Program-made: the position numbers and the translations under genes | Assembly: GCF_009823805.1 (NCBI RefSeq) | Contig: NZ_WUEK01000001.1 | Span: 392,688-456,687 of the forward strand | Reading direction: 5' to 3' | Source of the DNA: Nocardioides flavescens | GTDB lineage: Bacteria; Actinomycetota; Actinomycetes; Propionibacteriales; Nocardioidaceae | Length of the DNA stretch: 64,000 nt | Part shown: piece by piece, positions 8,266 through 16,124 of the stretch | Layout: each line of letters opens with the position of its first letter | How positions within the stretch are numbered: the first letter of the stretch is position 1 | The notes under the pieces: model-generated | What the model was told of the DNA's origin: nothing | Seen by the model: only the letters and a program-made list of their open reading frames with translations | Database searches by the model: none

Positions 8266-8781
8266 ATGACCAACGACGTGTCCGCGGCGGCCGAGCGCCG
8301 GGACACCCGCACACAGGAGGACTTCGAGGAGTTCGTCCGCGGCCGGTCCGACGCCCTGGTCGCCACCGCTCTGCTCCTCTGCGGAAGCAGGCAGTCCGCG
8401 GAGGACCTCGTGCAGACCGCCCTCGCCCGTGCCTGGCCACGCTGGCACGCGGTGGACGTGAGCCACGAGGCCTACGTGCGACGGATCATGGTCAACACCT
8501 ACGCCAGCTGGTGGCGTCGACGCTGGAACCAGGAACGTCCCACGGCGGATCTGCCCCAGGAGGCCGCTTCCGCGCCCGACCTCGACGCGCATCTCGACCT
8601 CCGACGTGCGATCGCTCGGCTCCCGCGTCGTCAGCGCGCGGTCGTGGTGCTCCGGTACTTCGACGACCTCAGCGAGGTCGAGATCGCCCGGACGATGGGC
8701 TGCTCGGTCGGCACCGTGAAGAGCCAGGCACACCGGGCGCTGCGCAAGCTCGGGGAGCACCTCCAGGAAGGACAGCCATGA
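8266..8781 (+). CDS. SigE-family (SACE/actinobacterial) ECF RNA polymerase sigma factor
   Basis: A 171-residue ECF sigma factor. Region 2 is at residues ~20-85 (FEEFVRGRSDALVATALLLCG, then DLVQTALARAWPRW) and region 4 at ~115-165 (LPRRQRAVVVLRYFDDLSEVEIARTMGCS, then GTVKSQAHRALRKL), with the FVR and YVRRIMVN features of the actinobacterial SigE family. The next gene overlaps by ATGA and encodes a single-pass membrane protein, in the position where an anti-sigma factor is usual. The regulon and inducing signal are unknown. Confidence 0.9.
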   Translation: MTNDVSAAAERRDTRTQEDFEEFVRGRSDALVATALLLCGSRQSAEDLVQTALARAWPRWHAVDVSHEAYVRRIMVNTYASWWRRRWNQERPTADLPQEAASAPDLDAHLDLRRAIARLPRRQRAVVVLRYFDDLSEVEIARTMGCSVGTVKSQAHRALRKLGEHLQEGQP

Positions 8782-10013
8782 GCCGTCTCGAGCACGACAT
8801 CCGCCAGACCTTGCAGGCGCAGGCCTCGGTCGACCTGCACGACCCGGGTCGACTGGAGCGGGTCCGGATCACGCGCCGCCGCCAGCAGCGCATGCGACGT
8901 CTGACGGCGGGGGCCGTCACCATCGCCGCGGTGCTCGCCATCGCTGTCACAGCGTCCCTGTTGCCGCGTGACGTCACCAGGACCGAGCCAGTGACCGGCC
9001 CTGGCCCGACGACCGGGCCCGGTCCGGTCGAGACCAGCGAGGATGCGGCGTCAGTGCCGCCCGCCCCGGCGATCGACGAACTCGCCGTCCGGGCCACCTG
9101 GGACCCGGCGTCGGCGGCGACCCTGCCCACGGCCGACGAAGGCCTCCCGGCGGATCTCGACCCGATCCAGGTCCGCACCACAGGGCCCTTGTCCGGGGCG
9201 GCCCTGGCCCTCGCACACGAGGGCGGCGCACTCACCGTCCTGGATGCGGCCGGTTGGATGAGACTCCCGACGCCCCCCGGGTTGACTGCCAGCTCGACCG
9301 CGGCTCTCGCTCCGGACGGGCGGAAGGCCGCCGTGGTCACCTCGAACGGTCTGGCCTGGCTCGACCTGACCGACCTGCCGGCTGCCTCGTGGATCGACGT
9401 CGAGACACCGAGGTCGGTGCGCGGCGAGGGGGTTCAGATCACGTGGTTCCCGCCATCGGACCAGGTGGTGCTCAACAGCTGGCGCGGCGGCCAGCGCATC
9501 GACCTCGTCAGCGGCTCCGTGCTGAGCCTGCCCTTCCTCCAGGGGTGGGCGCCTACGACGGTGACGCCCGACGGCGAGGTTCTCGCCGTCGGGCGCAGTC
9601 CCCGGACCGTCGACGAGTGGGTCGACGACGTGCCGGTGAGCTCGATCCCGATCGGTGGTCTCGAGGGCATCGGAGCGCTCACGGCGAATCGGACGACGGT
9701 CGCGGCGACGAGGATCGACACCAGTCACTCCGATCCTGGAAGCGCGACGGACCGCGACGGCCTTGCGGTCTTCGACCGCACGACCGCCTCGACGTGGGCA
9801 TTCCTCGCGTTCACCGGTCGATCGGGGCAGTGGGTCGACGGTGGTGAGGTGGTCCCCGTGCAGTGGCTCGCGTCGGAGGTGCTGCTTCTCTCCGTCCTCG
9901 ACCCCGCCACAGGTCGCCGGACACTGGTCCGCTGGACACCGCAGACGAGCAGGTTGTGGCGGGTCTCCTCCTACGACGCGGCCTTCGCCATCACCTTGGC
10001 GCAGCTCGACTGA
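8778..10013 (+). CDS. Membrane-anchored protein coupled to the sigma factor (possible anti-sigma)
   Basis: A 411-residue protein that starts inside the sigma factor's stop codon (ATGA). It has a ~45-residue cytoplasmic N-terminus rich in Arg (ITRRRQQRMRR), one membrane helix (residues ~46-66) and a ~340-residue extracytoplasmic part. That part is Pro/Gly-rich at first, then beta-rich with WD-like phrases (LAPDGRKAAVV, TPDGEVLAVGRSPRTV), suggesting a propeller-like fold. I do not recognise a named family. Gene order suggests it senses something outside and restrains the sigma factor, but no classic anti-sigma zinc motif (HxxxCxxC) is visible. Confidence 0.75.
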   Translation: MSRLEHDIRQTLQAQASVDLHDPGRLERVRITRRRQQRMRRLTAGAVTIAAVLAIAVTASLLPRDVTRTEPVTGPGPTTGPGPVETSEDAASVPPAPAIDELAVRATWDPASAATLPTADEGLPADLDPIQVRTTGPLSGAALALAHEGGALTVLDAAGWMRLPTPPGLTASSTAALAPDGRKAAVVTSNGLAWLDLTDLPAASWIDVETPRSVRGEGVQITWFPPSDQVVLNSWRGGQRIDLVSGSVLSLPFLQGWAPTTVTPDGEVLAVGRSPRTVDEWVDDVPVSSIPIGGLEGIGALTANRTTVAATRIDTSHSDPGSATDRDGLAVFDRTTASTWAFLAFTGRSGQWVDGGEVVPVQWLASEVLLLSVLDPATGRRTLVRWTPQTSRLWRVSSYDAAFAITLAQLD

Positions 10014-10063
10014 CCCCGTTCTCGTTGCACAGTCGCCCTGGTCGGCCTCCCCCCGCGCGGCGC

Positions 10064-10142
10064 AACGCATGAACGAACGCCCTCCCGCGGGACCGGGTCC
10101 ACGCGGGCGGGTGCGCTGTGGGCCGCCCTTCGTTCATGCGTT
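10064..10142. repeat. Inverted repeat with 14-bp perfect arms and 51-bp loop
   Basis: AACGCATGAACGAA (10064-10077) is matched by its exact complement TTCGTTCATGCGTT (10129-10142). The inner 51 bases are very GC-rich and do not continue the stem. It lies between the convergent genes ending at 10013 and 10154. There is no T-run, so a classic terminator is not supported. It may be a small palindromic repeat element or a transcript-end structure. Confidence 0.7.
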
Positions 10143-10153
10143 CGGCGGGTGCC

Positions 10154-11161
10154 TCAGGCGCGCGGGTCGACGTGCACCTTGGGGCCCCCGGCTCCGGCGG
10201 GGCGGTGCCCGGCGAGGACGTCGTGGACCTCGTCGAGGCCGACGACGGCGCCGACGAGCGGCGCCGGGTCGACCCGGCCCTCGGCGTACGCCGTGACGGC
10301 GCCGTCGAGACCCGCGGAGGCGGCGAGCACCCCGACCGCGGTGACGTCGCGCAGCACGAGCTCGCGGGTGTCGAGGGTGCTGGGTCCGGCGGCGAGACCG
10401 ATGAGGACGACCCGGCGCCCCGGCTCGACGAGTCGTACGGCGGTCGCCGGGACCCCGGAGCCGCTGGAGGCGTCGACGACGGCGTCCCAGCCGGGCTCGA
10501 CCTCGCCGAGGGTCGAGGTGCGCCCGGGCCACAGCGACGCGGCGAACTCCAGCGAGGGCCCGGCGACACCGGCGAGGTGCACCTCGAGGCCCGCGGCACC
10601 GGCGAAGGAGGCGACGAGCAGCCCGATGGTGCCGGTGCCGACGACCAGCAGCCGCTCCCCCGGCGCCAGGGCGGCGGCGCGGACGGCGCGCAGGGCGTTG
10701 CCGCCGGGCTCGACCATGGCGCCGGCGGTGTCGTCGACGGCGTCGGGCAGGGCGAGCAGCGCACCTGCGGGCACCCGCAGCCGCTCGGCGAGCGCGCCGG
10801 GGTAGTCGCCGCGGATGCCGATCTCGGAGCGCTGCTCGCAGACGTGGTGGCGACCGGCGCGGCACCGCGGGCAGACGCCGCAGCCGAGCATGGTGTCGCC
10901 GGTGACCCGGCGTCCGAGCCACGCGACGTCGACGTCGGAGCCGACCTCGACGACCGTGCCGCACCACTCGTGGCCGGGTGTGAAGGGGTAGGTCGTGAGG
11001 CCCTGCTCGACGTACTCCATCTCGCCGCTGAACAGCTCGGCGTCGGTGCCGCAGACACCGACCCGGGCGACCTCGACGACCACCTCGCCGGGCCCGGCGA
11101 CCGGTGCGGGCACGTCGCGGACCTCGGAGCGTCCGGGGCCGGTGAGGACGAGCGCGCGCAC
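10154..11161 (-). CDS. Zinc-dependent alcohol/polyol dehydrogenase (MDR family)
   Basis: A 335-residue zinc alcohol dehydrogenase. The start is the GTG at 11161, one base after the DUF1275 stop, where the conserved MRALVLTGPG begins. The catalytic zinc ligands are in GVCGTD and PGHEW, and the structural zinc motif is the four-Cys segment CGVCPRCRAGRHHVC. The Rossmann motif is GTGTIG. This matches sorbitol/threonine-dehydrogenase-type enzymes of broad substrate use. It is co-transcribed with the upstream DUF1275 membrane protein. The natural alcohol is unknown. Confidence 0.88.
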   Translation of the reverse strand: MRALVLTGPGRSEVRDVPAPVAGPGEVVVEVARVGVCGTDAELFSGEMEYVEQGLTTYPFTPGHEWCGTVVEVGSDVDVAWLGRRVTGDTMLGCGVCPRCRAGRHHVCEQRSEIGIRGDYPGALAERLRVPAGALLALPDAVDDTAGAMVEPGGNALRAVRAAALAPGERLLVVGTGTIGLLVASFAGAAGLEVHLAGVAGPSLEFAASLWPGRTSTLGEVEPGWDAVVDASSGSGVPATAVRLVEPGRRVVLIGLAAGPSTLDTRELVLRDVTAVGVLAASAGLDGAVTAYAEGRVDPAPLVGAVVGLDEVHDVLAGHRPAGAGGPKVHVDPRA

Positions 11162-11162
11162 C

Positions 11163-11849
11163 TCAGGCCGTCCGACCGCGGTGGGCGAGGCCGCCGACGG
11201 CGGCGACCACCAGGCAGACGACCCCGGCGAGCACGAGACCGCTGCCGAGCTGCCAGCGCACGAGGAGGGCTCCCAGCAGGGCACCGAGCAGGATCGCCAC
11301 GACTGCGCTCGCGCGGCGCACCGCGTGGGCGCCGCCGCCACGACGCAGGAACAGGTCGGCCGCGAGCCCGGTGATCGTCGAGGTGACGACGACGGTGGTG
11401 ACGTCCTTGACGGCGACGACGCGGGCGGTGGCCGCCTGCAGACCCATCGCGGCGCCGAGCGCGGTCGTCACCGAGACCGCGACCGGGGTCGGCACGTCGC
11501 GCAGGACGAGCAGCAGCACGCCGAGCCCGGTCACCACCACACCGACGACCAGCACGAGCCAGCCGGTGCGCCGCGACCACGACGCAGCGGCGTCGCGCAG
11601 CACGACGCCGCCCACGGCCGCACCGGCGAGGAAGCCCGCGAGGGCGAGCAGGGGGCCGAGCACCGGCAGGTCGTCGGCCCCGGCGATGCCCATGCCGAGC
11701 ACCACGACGTTGCCGGTCATGTTGCCGGTGAAGACGCGGTCGAGGCCGAGGTAGCCGACGGCGTCGACGACGCCCGTGCCGAAGGTCAGGGCCAGCATCA
11801 GGAGCAGGTCGAGTCGCGCCGGTGGCGTACGACGGAGCAGGGCTCGCAC
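11163..11849 (-). CDS. DUF1275 (YoaK-like) membrane protein
   Basis: A 228-residue integral membrane protein with about six hydrophobic segments. The DUF1275 signature is visible: FGTGVVDAVGYLGLDRVFTGNMTGNVV near the N-terminus and GLQAATAR...VVTSTITGL in the middle. The GTG at 11849 is chosen over a TTG at 11855 because an actinobacterial -10 (TAGAGT, minus strand, 11861-11856) sits six bases before it, so the transcript may be leaderless. The function of this family is unknown. It forms an operon with the zinc dehydrogenase. Confidence 0.85.
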   Translation of the reverse strand: MRALLRRTPPARLDLLLMLALTFGTGVVDAVGYLGLDRVFTGNMTGNVVVLGMGIAGADDLPVLGPLLALAGFLAGAAVGGVVLRDAAASWSRRTGWLVLVVGVVVTGLGVLLLVLRDVPTPVAVSVTTALGAAMGLQAATARVVAVKDVTTVVVTSTITGLAADLFLRRGGGAHAVRRASAVVAILLGALLGALLVRWQLGSGLVLAGVVCLVVAAVGGLAHRGRTA

Positions 11850-11898
11850 CGGCAAACTCTACGAGCCGGTGCGCCTTCTCGGCACAGCCGCCTCACAG

Positions 11899-11912
11899 GT
11901 GACGGAGGTCAC
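11899..11912. promoter_or_regulatory. CRP/FNR-family-like site
   Basis: GTGACGGAGGTCAC, a perfect GTGA-N6-TCAC palindrome, lies between the divergent DUF1275 gene (start 11849) and the secreted beta-helix-like gene (start 12048). It is ~40 bp upstream of the -10 of the DUF1275 gene, the classic distance for activation. Confidence 0.45.
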
Positions 11913-12047
11913 AGCGTGAGGTATCCCAGACATCACCGCGAGGTGGGTTCTCCCCCGTCCGGCTGGCGGTTTCACTTCCGGCACCGGATCCCAGGACCCC
12001 TTCCACCGACCCGTCTGCCTCCGGTGGCGGCACAGAGAGAAGCAGTC

Positions 12048-13970
12048 ATGCTCCACCCCCGTTCCCGCACGTCCCGGCGCTGCGCCGTCGCCGCCACCGT
12101 GCTGGCCCTCTCCACCGCGGCCGTCGCGGCTCCCTCGACGGCGGCACCGGCGACGAGCGGCCAGAGCGCCGTCGTGGTGGCCGCGGGCCAGACCTGGACC
12201 GTCACCCGCACCACGCGGCTGCGCTCCCTCACGATCCGCCCCGGCGGACAGGTCGTCGCGCCGGCCGGCTCGAGCCTGACCCTGACGGTCGACGGCGTCG
12301 AGACGGGCGGCGTGATCGAGTCCACCGGCGGCGAGGAGACCGTCCTGCGACCCGGCACCTACCGAGGCGACGTCGTGCTGACCGTGACCGGGCAGAACCT
12401 CGTCGCCTGGCAGGGCCTCACCTTCCCGCTGCGCCAGGCGCTCTACGTCGACGGCGACGGCGTCGACGGCTCGCTCTCCGTGCCGGCGGCCGTCTCCGGA
12501 CGGGTCACCGACTCCGCAGCCACGGGGCTGCGGGTGCGCTCGACCGGCGAGAACTTCAACGGCGTCTACGTCGCCGGAGGCTCCTACACCCTCGACCGGC
12601 CCGACGTCAGCCTCACCGGCAACGGCCGCTCGGACTTCGTCGGCTACGGCGCGGCGGTCACCGCCACCGGCGGCGCCCGCCTGGTGGTCGACGACGCCCG
12701 CATCACCGGGCACGGCGCGGCGCGGACCGGCGTGGTGGCCGACGGCGGCAGCAACGTGATCGTGAAGGACTCCACGATCCACACCGAGGACGGCACACTT
12801 CCCGCCGACTACCAGTCCACCGTCGAGCTCGCCTACATGCAGCAGGCGCCGTGGATGCTCGGCATCGTCGGCAACGTCCGCGCGACCAACCTGCTCGGCG
12901 ACGGCACCCGCGCGACGTACGTCGACTCCGACATCTCGAGCGAGGGCTGGGGCGTGCTGTCCGCGGACGTCGGCAGCGACGGCAAGCTCACGGCGATCAA
13001 CAGCAGGGTCTCGACGACGGGCGACGAGGGCTACGGCTCCTACGCGATCGGAGGGACTACCGAGGAGTTCCTCGGGACCCGCTTCGACGTCGACACCTAC
13101 GCCGCGATCAACCGCGGCGGGGCCATCCACTACGGCGACTCCGACCGCGCCTCGGTCGCCGCGCTCAACACCTCGCTCGACCTGCGCCTGAGCCAGCGCG
13201 AGCTGCGCGCCCTCGACCGGCGCCGCACGGTCATCGACTCCGACCGGTGGGGCGTGATGTGGCACGGCTCGGGCTCGGTGAGCATCGACGGCGGCACGCA
13301 GGTGCGCACCGGCCGCGCGACGTTCCTCGACAAGGGGCAGGCGGTCGACGTCACCGTCGACGGCTCGGACGGCGCGAAGCTGCTGCCGGCCGACGGCACG
13401 CTCTTCCAGCTGATGGAGGACGACGACCCGGGTCCGGTCGTGGTGGACGGCAAGCTGGTCAACACCGGCGTCTACCACGAGCCGACCGGCGAGCCGACCA
13501 AGGTCGCCGACTTCGACGTCACGGCGGTCCACGACGACGACGCGGTGCTCGACCTGCGCGACATCGACCTCACGGGCAATCTCTACAACGGCCTGCGCGG
13601 CAACAACCCCGACGGCCCGTTCGGCCCCGGGGTGAAGGGCAAGAACCTCGTGCTCACCCTCACCGACGCCACCCTGCGCGGCGCCGTCACCGCGACGCGG
13701 ACGCGCCACCGCCAGGACACGATCACCGCGGCCGACTACCGCGAGCTCGGGGTCGTCACCAACACCCCGAGCCCCGTCGTCAACAACGGGGTGATCGTCA
13801 CGCTGGCCGGCCGCACCACCTGGACGCCGACCGGAACGTCGTACCTCTCGAAGCTGACGGTGGGCTCGCGTGCCTCGGTCCGCGGCGCCACGCTCACCGT
13901 CGACGGCGTCGCGACGCCGCTGCAGGCCGGTCGCACCTACACCGGGGCCCTGGTCCTGACGGCGCGGTGA
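12048..13970 (+). CDS. Secreted beta-helix-like surface protein with duplicated end modules
   Basis: A 640-residue exported protein. It begins with a signal peptide (RRCAVAATVLALSTAAVAAPSTAAPA). The body is built of short beta-strand repeats rich in Gly, Thr, Asp and Val (GNGRSDFVGYGAAVTATGGARLVVDDARITG, written here only in part as GARLVVDDARITG), typical of a right-handed parallel beta-helix. The N-terminal module (LRSLTIRPGGQVVAP, LTLTVDGVETG, LRPGTYRGDVVLTV) reappears at the C-terminus (LSKLTVGSRASVRGA, LTVDGVATPL, QAGRTYTGALVLTA). There are no Cys ligands or LPXTG anchor. A carbohydrate-binding or adhesin role is possible. I see no enzymatic site. Confidence 0.8.
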   Translation: MLHPRSRTSRRCAVAATVLALSTAAVAAPSTAAPATSGQSAVVVAAGQTWTVTRTTRLRSLTIRPGGQVVAPAGSSLTLTVDGVETGGVIESTGGEETVLRPGTYRGDVVLTVTGQNLVAWQGLTFPLRQALYVDGDGVDGSLSVPAAVSGRVTDSAATGLRVRSTGENFNGVYVAGGSYTLDRPDVSLTGNGRSDFVGYGAAVTATGGARLVVDDARITGHGAARTGVVADGGSNVIVKDSTIHTEDGTLPADYQSTVELAYMQQAPWMLGIVGNVRATNLLGDGTRATYVDSDISSEGWGVLSADVGSDGKLTAINSRVSTTGDEGYGSYAIGGTTEEFLGTRFDVDTYAAINRGGAIHYGDSDRASVAALNTSLDLRLSQRELRALDRRRTVIDSDRWGVMWHGSGSVSIDGGTQVRTGRATFLDKGQAVDVTVDGSDGAKLLPADGTLFQLMEDDDPGPVVVDGKLVNTGVYHEPTGEPTKVADFDVTAVHDDDAVLDLRDIDLTGNLYNGLRGNNPDGPFGPGVKGKNLVLTLTDATLRGAVTATRTRHRQDTITAADYRELGVVTNTPSPVVNNGVIVTLAGRTTWTPTGTSYLSKLTVGSRASVRGATLTVDGVATPLQAGRTYTGALVLTAR

Positions 13971-13985
13971 GGACCGACTGAGACC

Positions 13986-14026
13986 CGCTGCGGGGCGGGA
14001 TCGTCTGGGAGCCCCGCCCCGCAGCG
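13986..14026. terminator. Bidirectional terminator hairpin
   Basis: CGCTGCGGGGCGGG (13986-13999) pairs perfectly with CCCGCCCCGCAGCG (14013-14026) across a 13-base loop. It fills the gap between the convergent genes ending at 13970 and 14029, so it probably ends both transcripts. No T-run follows, which is common in high-GC actinobacteria. Confidence 0.75.
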
Positions 14027-14028
14027 CC

Positions 14029-14976
14029 TCAGCTGACGAGCGAGGCCACGGTCGAGAATTCGGTGGCGTCGCCCTGCAGCACCACCGACGAGCGACCGCC
14101 GATGCTGCGCGGCACGTCGCCCGCGACGGTCACGCGACGCACCTCGCGCGGCTGGGTGCCGAAGTCGGCGACGGCGTAGTGCTGGGTGGCGCGGTTGTCC
14201 CACAGGGCCACGTCGCCCTCGCGCCACTGCCAGCGCACGGTGTTCTCGAGCTTGGTGACGCGGTTCTGCAGCAGCTGGTAGATCGCGGTCGACTCCGAGG
14301 AGTTGAGGCCGACGAACTTCTTGACGAAGTGGCCCAGCAGCAGCGTCCGCTCGCCGGTCTCGGGGTGCACGCGCACCACCGGGTGCTGGGTCTCGTAGAC
14401 GGTGCTGGCGAACTCGTCGCGCTTGAACTGCAGGTTGTCGTCGTCCTTCTCGGCGTCGTTCTCGGTGGCCATCGCGTAGTCGTAGTCGTTGCTGTGCACG
14501 GCCCACAGGTCGTCGACGAGCGCCTTGAGCGACGGGGGCAGCTGCTCGTAGGCCACGGCGGTGTTGGCCCACACCGTGTTGCCGCCGTACGCCGGGATGG
14601 TGACGGCGCGCAGCGTGCTCATCGCCGGGACCCGGTCGACGAAGGTGACGTCGGTGTGCCAGCTGTTGGCGGCCATGCCGCGGTTGGCGGCGACGCTCAG
14701 CACCTTGGCGCTGCCGGTGTTGACCGTCGGGTGCGCCTTGGTCGTCTCGCCGAACAGGTCGGCGAAGTCGATGTGGTCGTCGTCGGTGACGTGGTGCTGG
14801 TCGCGGAAGAAGAGCACCTTGTGCTCCAGCAGCGCGGCGCGGACCGCCGCGACCGTCTCGGGAGCGAGGTCACCACCGACGCGGACGCCCTCGACGACGG
14901 CGCCGATGCGCCCGCCGATCCGGGTGACGGCGAGCTCGGCCCGCTGGTGGGTGGGGCGCTCGAGGTGGATGGTCAT
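14029..14976 (-). CDS. TauD/TfdA-family Fe(II)/2-oxoglutarate dioxygenase (AtsK-like)
   Basis: A 315-residue non-haem iron dioxygenase. The facial triad is His107-x-Asp109 (WHTDVTF) with distal His266 (NRATQHYAV). The 2-oxoglutarate-binding Arg is near residue 277-280 (PREVRRVTVAGD). The conserved ALLEHKVLFFRDQ and FGETTKAHP fit the TauD/AtsK group, which releases sulfite or sulfate from taurine or alkyl sulfates. The ATG at 14976 has CAGGAGGAGACC upstream. The upstream same-strand gene is a formylglycine-generating enzyme, so a sulfur-scavenging context is plausible. The true substrate is not known. Confidence 0.85.
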   Translation of the reverse strand: MTIHLERPTHQRAELAVTRIGGRIGAVVEGVRVGGDLAPETVAAVRAALLEHKVLFFRDQHHVTDDDHIDFADLFGETTKAHPTVNTGSAKVLSVAANRGMAANSWHTDVTFVDRVPAMSTLRAVTIPAYGGNTVWANTAVAYEQLPPSLKALVDDLWAVHSNDYDYAMATENDAEKDDDNLQFKRDEFASTVYETQHPVVRVHPETGERTLLLGHFVKKFVGLNSSESTAIYQLLQNRVTKLENTVRWQWREGDVALWDNRATQHYAVADFGTQPREVRRVTVAGDVPRSIGGRSSVVLQGDATEFSTVASLVS

Positions 14977-15077
14977 GGCGGTCTCCTCCTGGTCGGCAGC
15001 CGGGCACGGTGGTTGACCCGAGCAACTCGACCAAGTTACTACAGATTTGTCCGGAGATCGCTCGCGAGCCCGGCACT

Positions 15078-15170
15078 GGTGGTTGAGGAAGGACGAAGTC
15101 CTGCCTCGAAACCACTCGATCAGCCCGGCGTGGTTTCGAGACGGAAGCTGTGCAACCTCCTCAACCACCG
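15078..15170. repeat. Dispersed palindromic repeat, copy 1 (REP/BIME-like)
   Basis: Two inverted units lie tail to tail. The first (GGTGGTTGAGGAAGGAC, GAA, GTCCTGCCTCGAAACCAC) starts at 15078. The second (GTGGTTTCGAGACGG to CTCCTCAACCACC) ends at 15170. Related copies are at 39945-40026 and 61943-62030. Each unit folds alone through GTGGTT/AACCAC ends and an inner stem. This copy lies between same-strand genes. Just after it, part of the second unit recurs (GAGACGGACGCTGTGCAACCT), suggesting a local duplication. Confidence 0.85.
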
Positions 15171-15191
15171 TGGAGACGGACGCTGTGCAAC

Positions 15192-16124
15192 CTACGCGTC
15201 GTTGGCGCAGCGGAACCCGATGTTGGCCGAGGCCGAGTCGGGGGTGTTGGAGGAGCGTGCGGCGACCCGGTAGCGGTGGCAGTACGACGCGTGGCAGAGG
15301 TAGGAGCCACCGCGCATGACCCGCGCCTCCCCGGTCTCGGGGCCCGTCGGCGCGGTGCGCGGCGAGGAGCGGTAATAGGTGGGTGAGAACCAGTCGGTGC
15401 ACCACTCCCAGGCGTTGCCGCTCATGTTCCACAGGCCGTGGCCGTTGGGGCGGAAGCTCTTGACCGGCGCGGTGGCGAGAAAGCCGTCGTCGAGGGTGTT
15501 GGTGCGCGGGAAGTCGCCCTGCCAGATGTTCATCCGCCAGGCCCCGCGCGGGGTCAGCTCGTCGCCCCAGCCGTAGCGCGCGCCGTCGAGGCCGCCGCGC
15601 GCGGCGTACTCCCACTCGGCCTCGGTCGGCAGCCGCTTGCCCGCCCACGCGGCGTACGCCGTGGCGTCGCGCCAGCTGACGTGGACGACGGGGTGCTGGG
15701 GTCGCCGGTCGACGCTCGAGCGCGGGCCGTCGGGGTGGCGCCAGTCGGCACCGCGGACCGCGAGCCACCACGGCGCGGCGTCGACCTGGTGGAGCACGTC
15801 GGCGCGCTCGGCGTCCACGGCGAGGTGGAAGACCGCCGAGATGCCGAGCTCCTCGGCGTCGGTGACGTGGCCGGTGTCCTTGACGAACGCCGCGAACATC
15901 GCGTTGGTGACCGCGACCTCGTCCATCCAGAAGTCCGGCAGCTCGACCTCGTGCACGGGCCGCTCGCCGTCGGAGGGGTAGCCCTCGCCGAACGCGTCCC
16001 CCATCGCGAAGGTGCCGCCGGGCACCCGCACCTGACCGCGCCGCGACAGCGGCGACCGGGCCGGCGCGGCCCGCTCGCTCGGAGCCGGGCCGCCGACCGA
16101 GCCGGCGCAGCAGGCCTCGCTCAT
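15192..16124 (-). CDS. Formylglycine-generating enzyme (sulfatase-modifying factor)
   Basis: A 310-residue SUMF1/FGE-type enzyme that converts the active-site Cys of sulfatases to formylglycine. It matches Streptomyces-type FGE along its length: RVPGGTFAMGDAFGEGYPSDGE, KRLPTEAEWEYAARGG, RPNGHGLWNMSGNAWEWC and the copper-binding Cys pair in GGSYLCHASYC (Cys277, Cys282) followed by RYRVAARSSNTPDS. The N-terminus carries a CC pair (EACCAGS) seen in many bacterial FGEs. Its start overlaps the zwf-like gene by ATGA. No sulfatase is encoded in this window, so its client must be elsewhere. Confidence 0.93.
   Translation of the reverse strand: MSEACCAGSVGGPAPSERAAPARSPLSRRGQVRVPGGTFAMGDAFGEGYPSDGERPVHEVELPDFWMDEVAVTNAMFAAFVKDTGHVTDAEELGISAVFHLAVDAERADVLHQVDAAPWWLAVRGADWRHPDGPRSSVDRRPQHPVVHVSWRDATAYAAWAGKRLPTEAEWEYAARGGLDGARYGWGDELTPRGAWRMNIWQGDFPRTNTLDDGFLATAPVKSFRPNGHGLWNMSGNAWEWCTDWFSPTYYRSSPRTAPTGPETGEARVMRGGSYLCHASYCHRYRVAARSSNTPDSASANIGFRCANDA

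Noticed and set aside
11859..13709. A 616-codon open frame on the minus strand opposite the beta-helix-like gene
   Set aside because: The plus-strand gene has a signal peptide, sensible start and beta-repeat text. The minus frame is a composition shadow.
15192..16124. FGE considered as EgtB or another SUMF-fold enzyme
   Set aside because: The GGSYLCHASYC Cys pair and full-length likeness to Streptomyces FGE support a true formylglycine-generating enzyme. EgtB lacks this pair and has an extra DinB domain.
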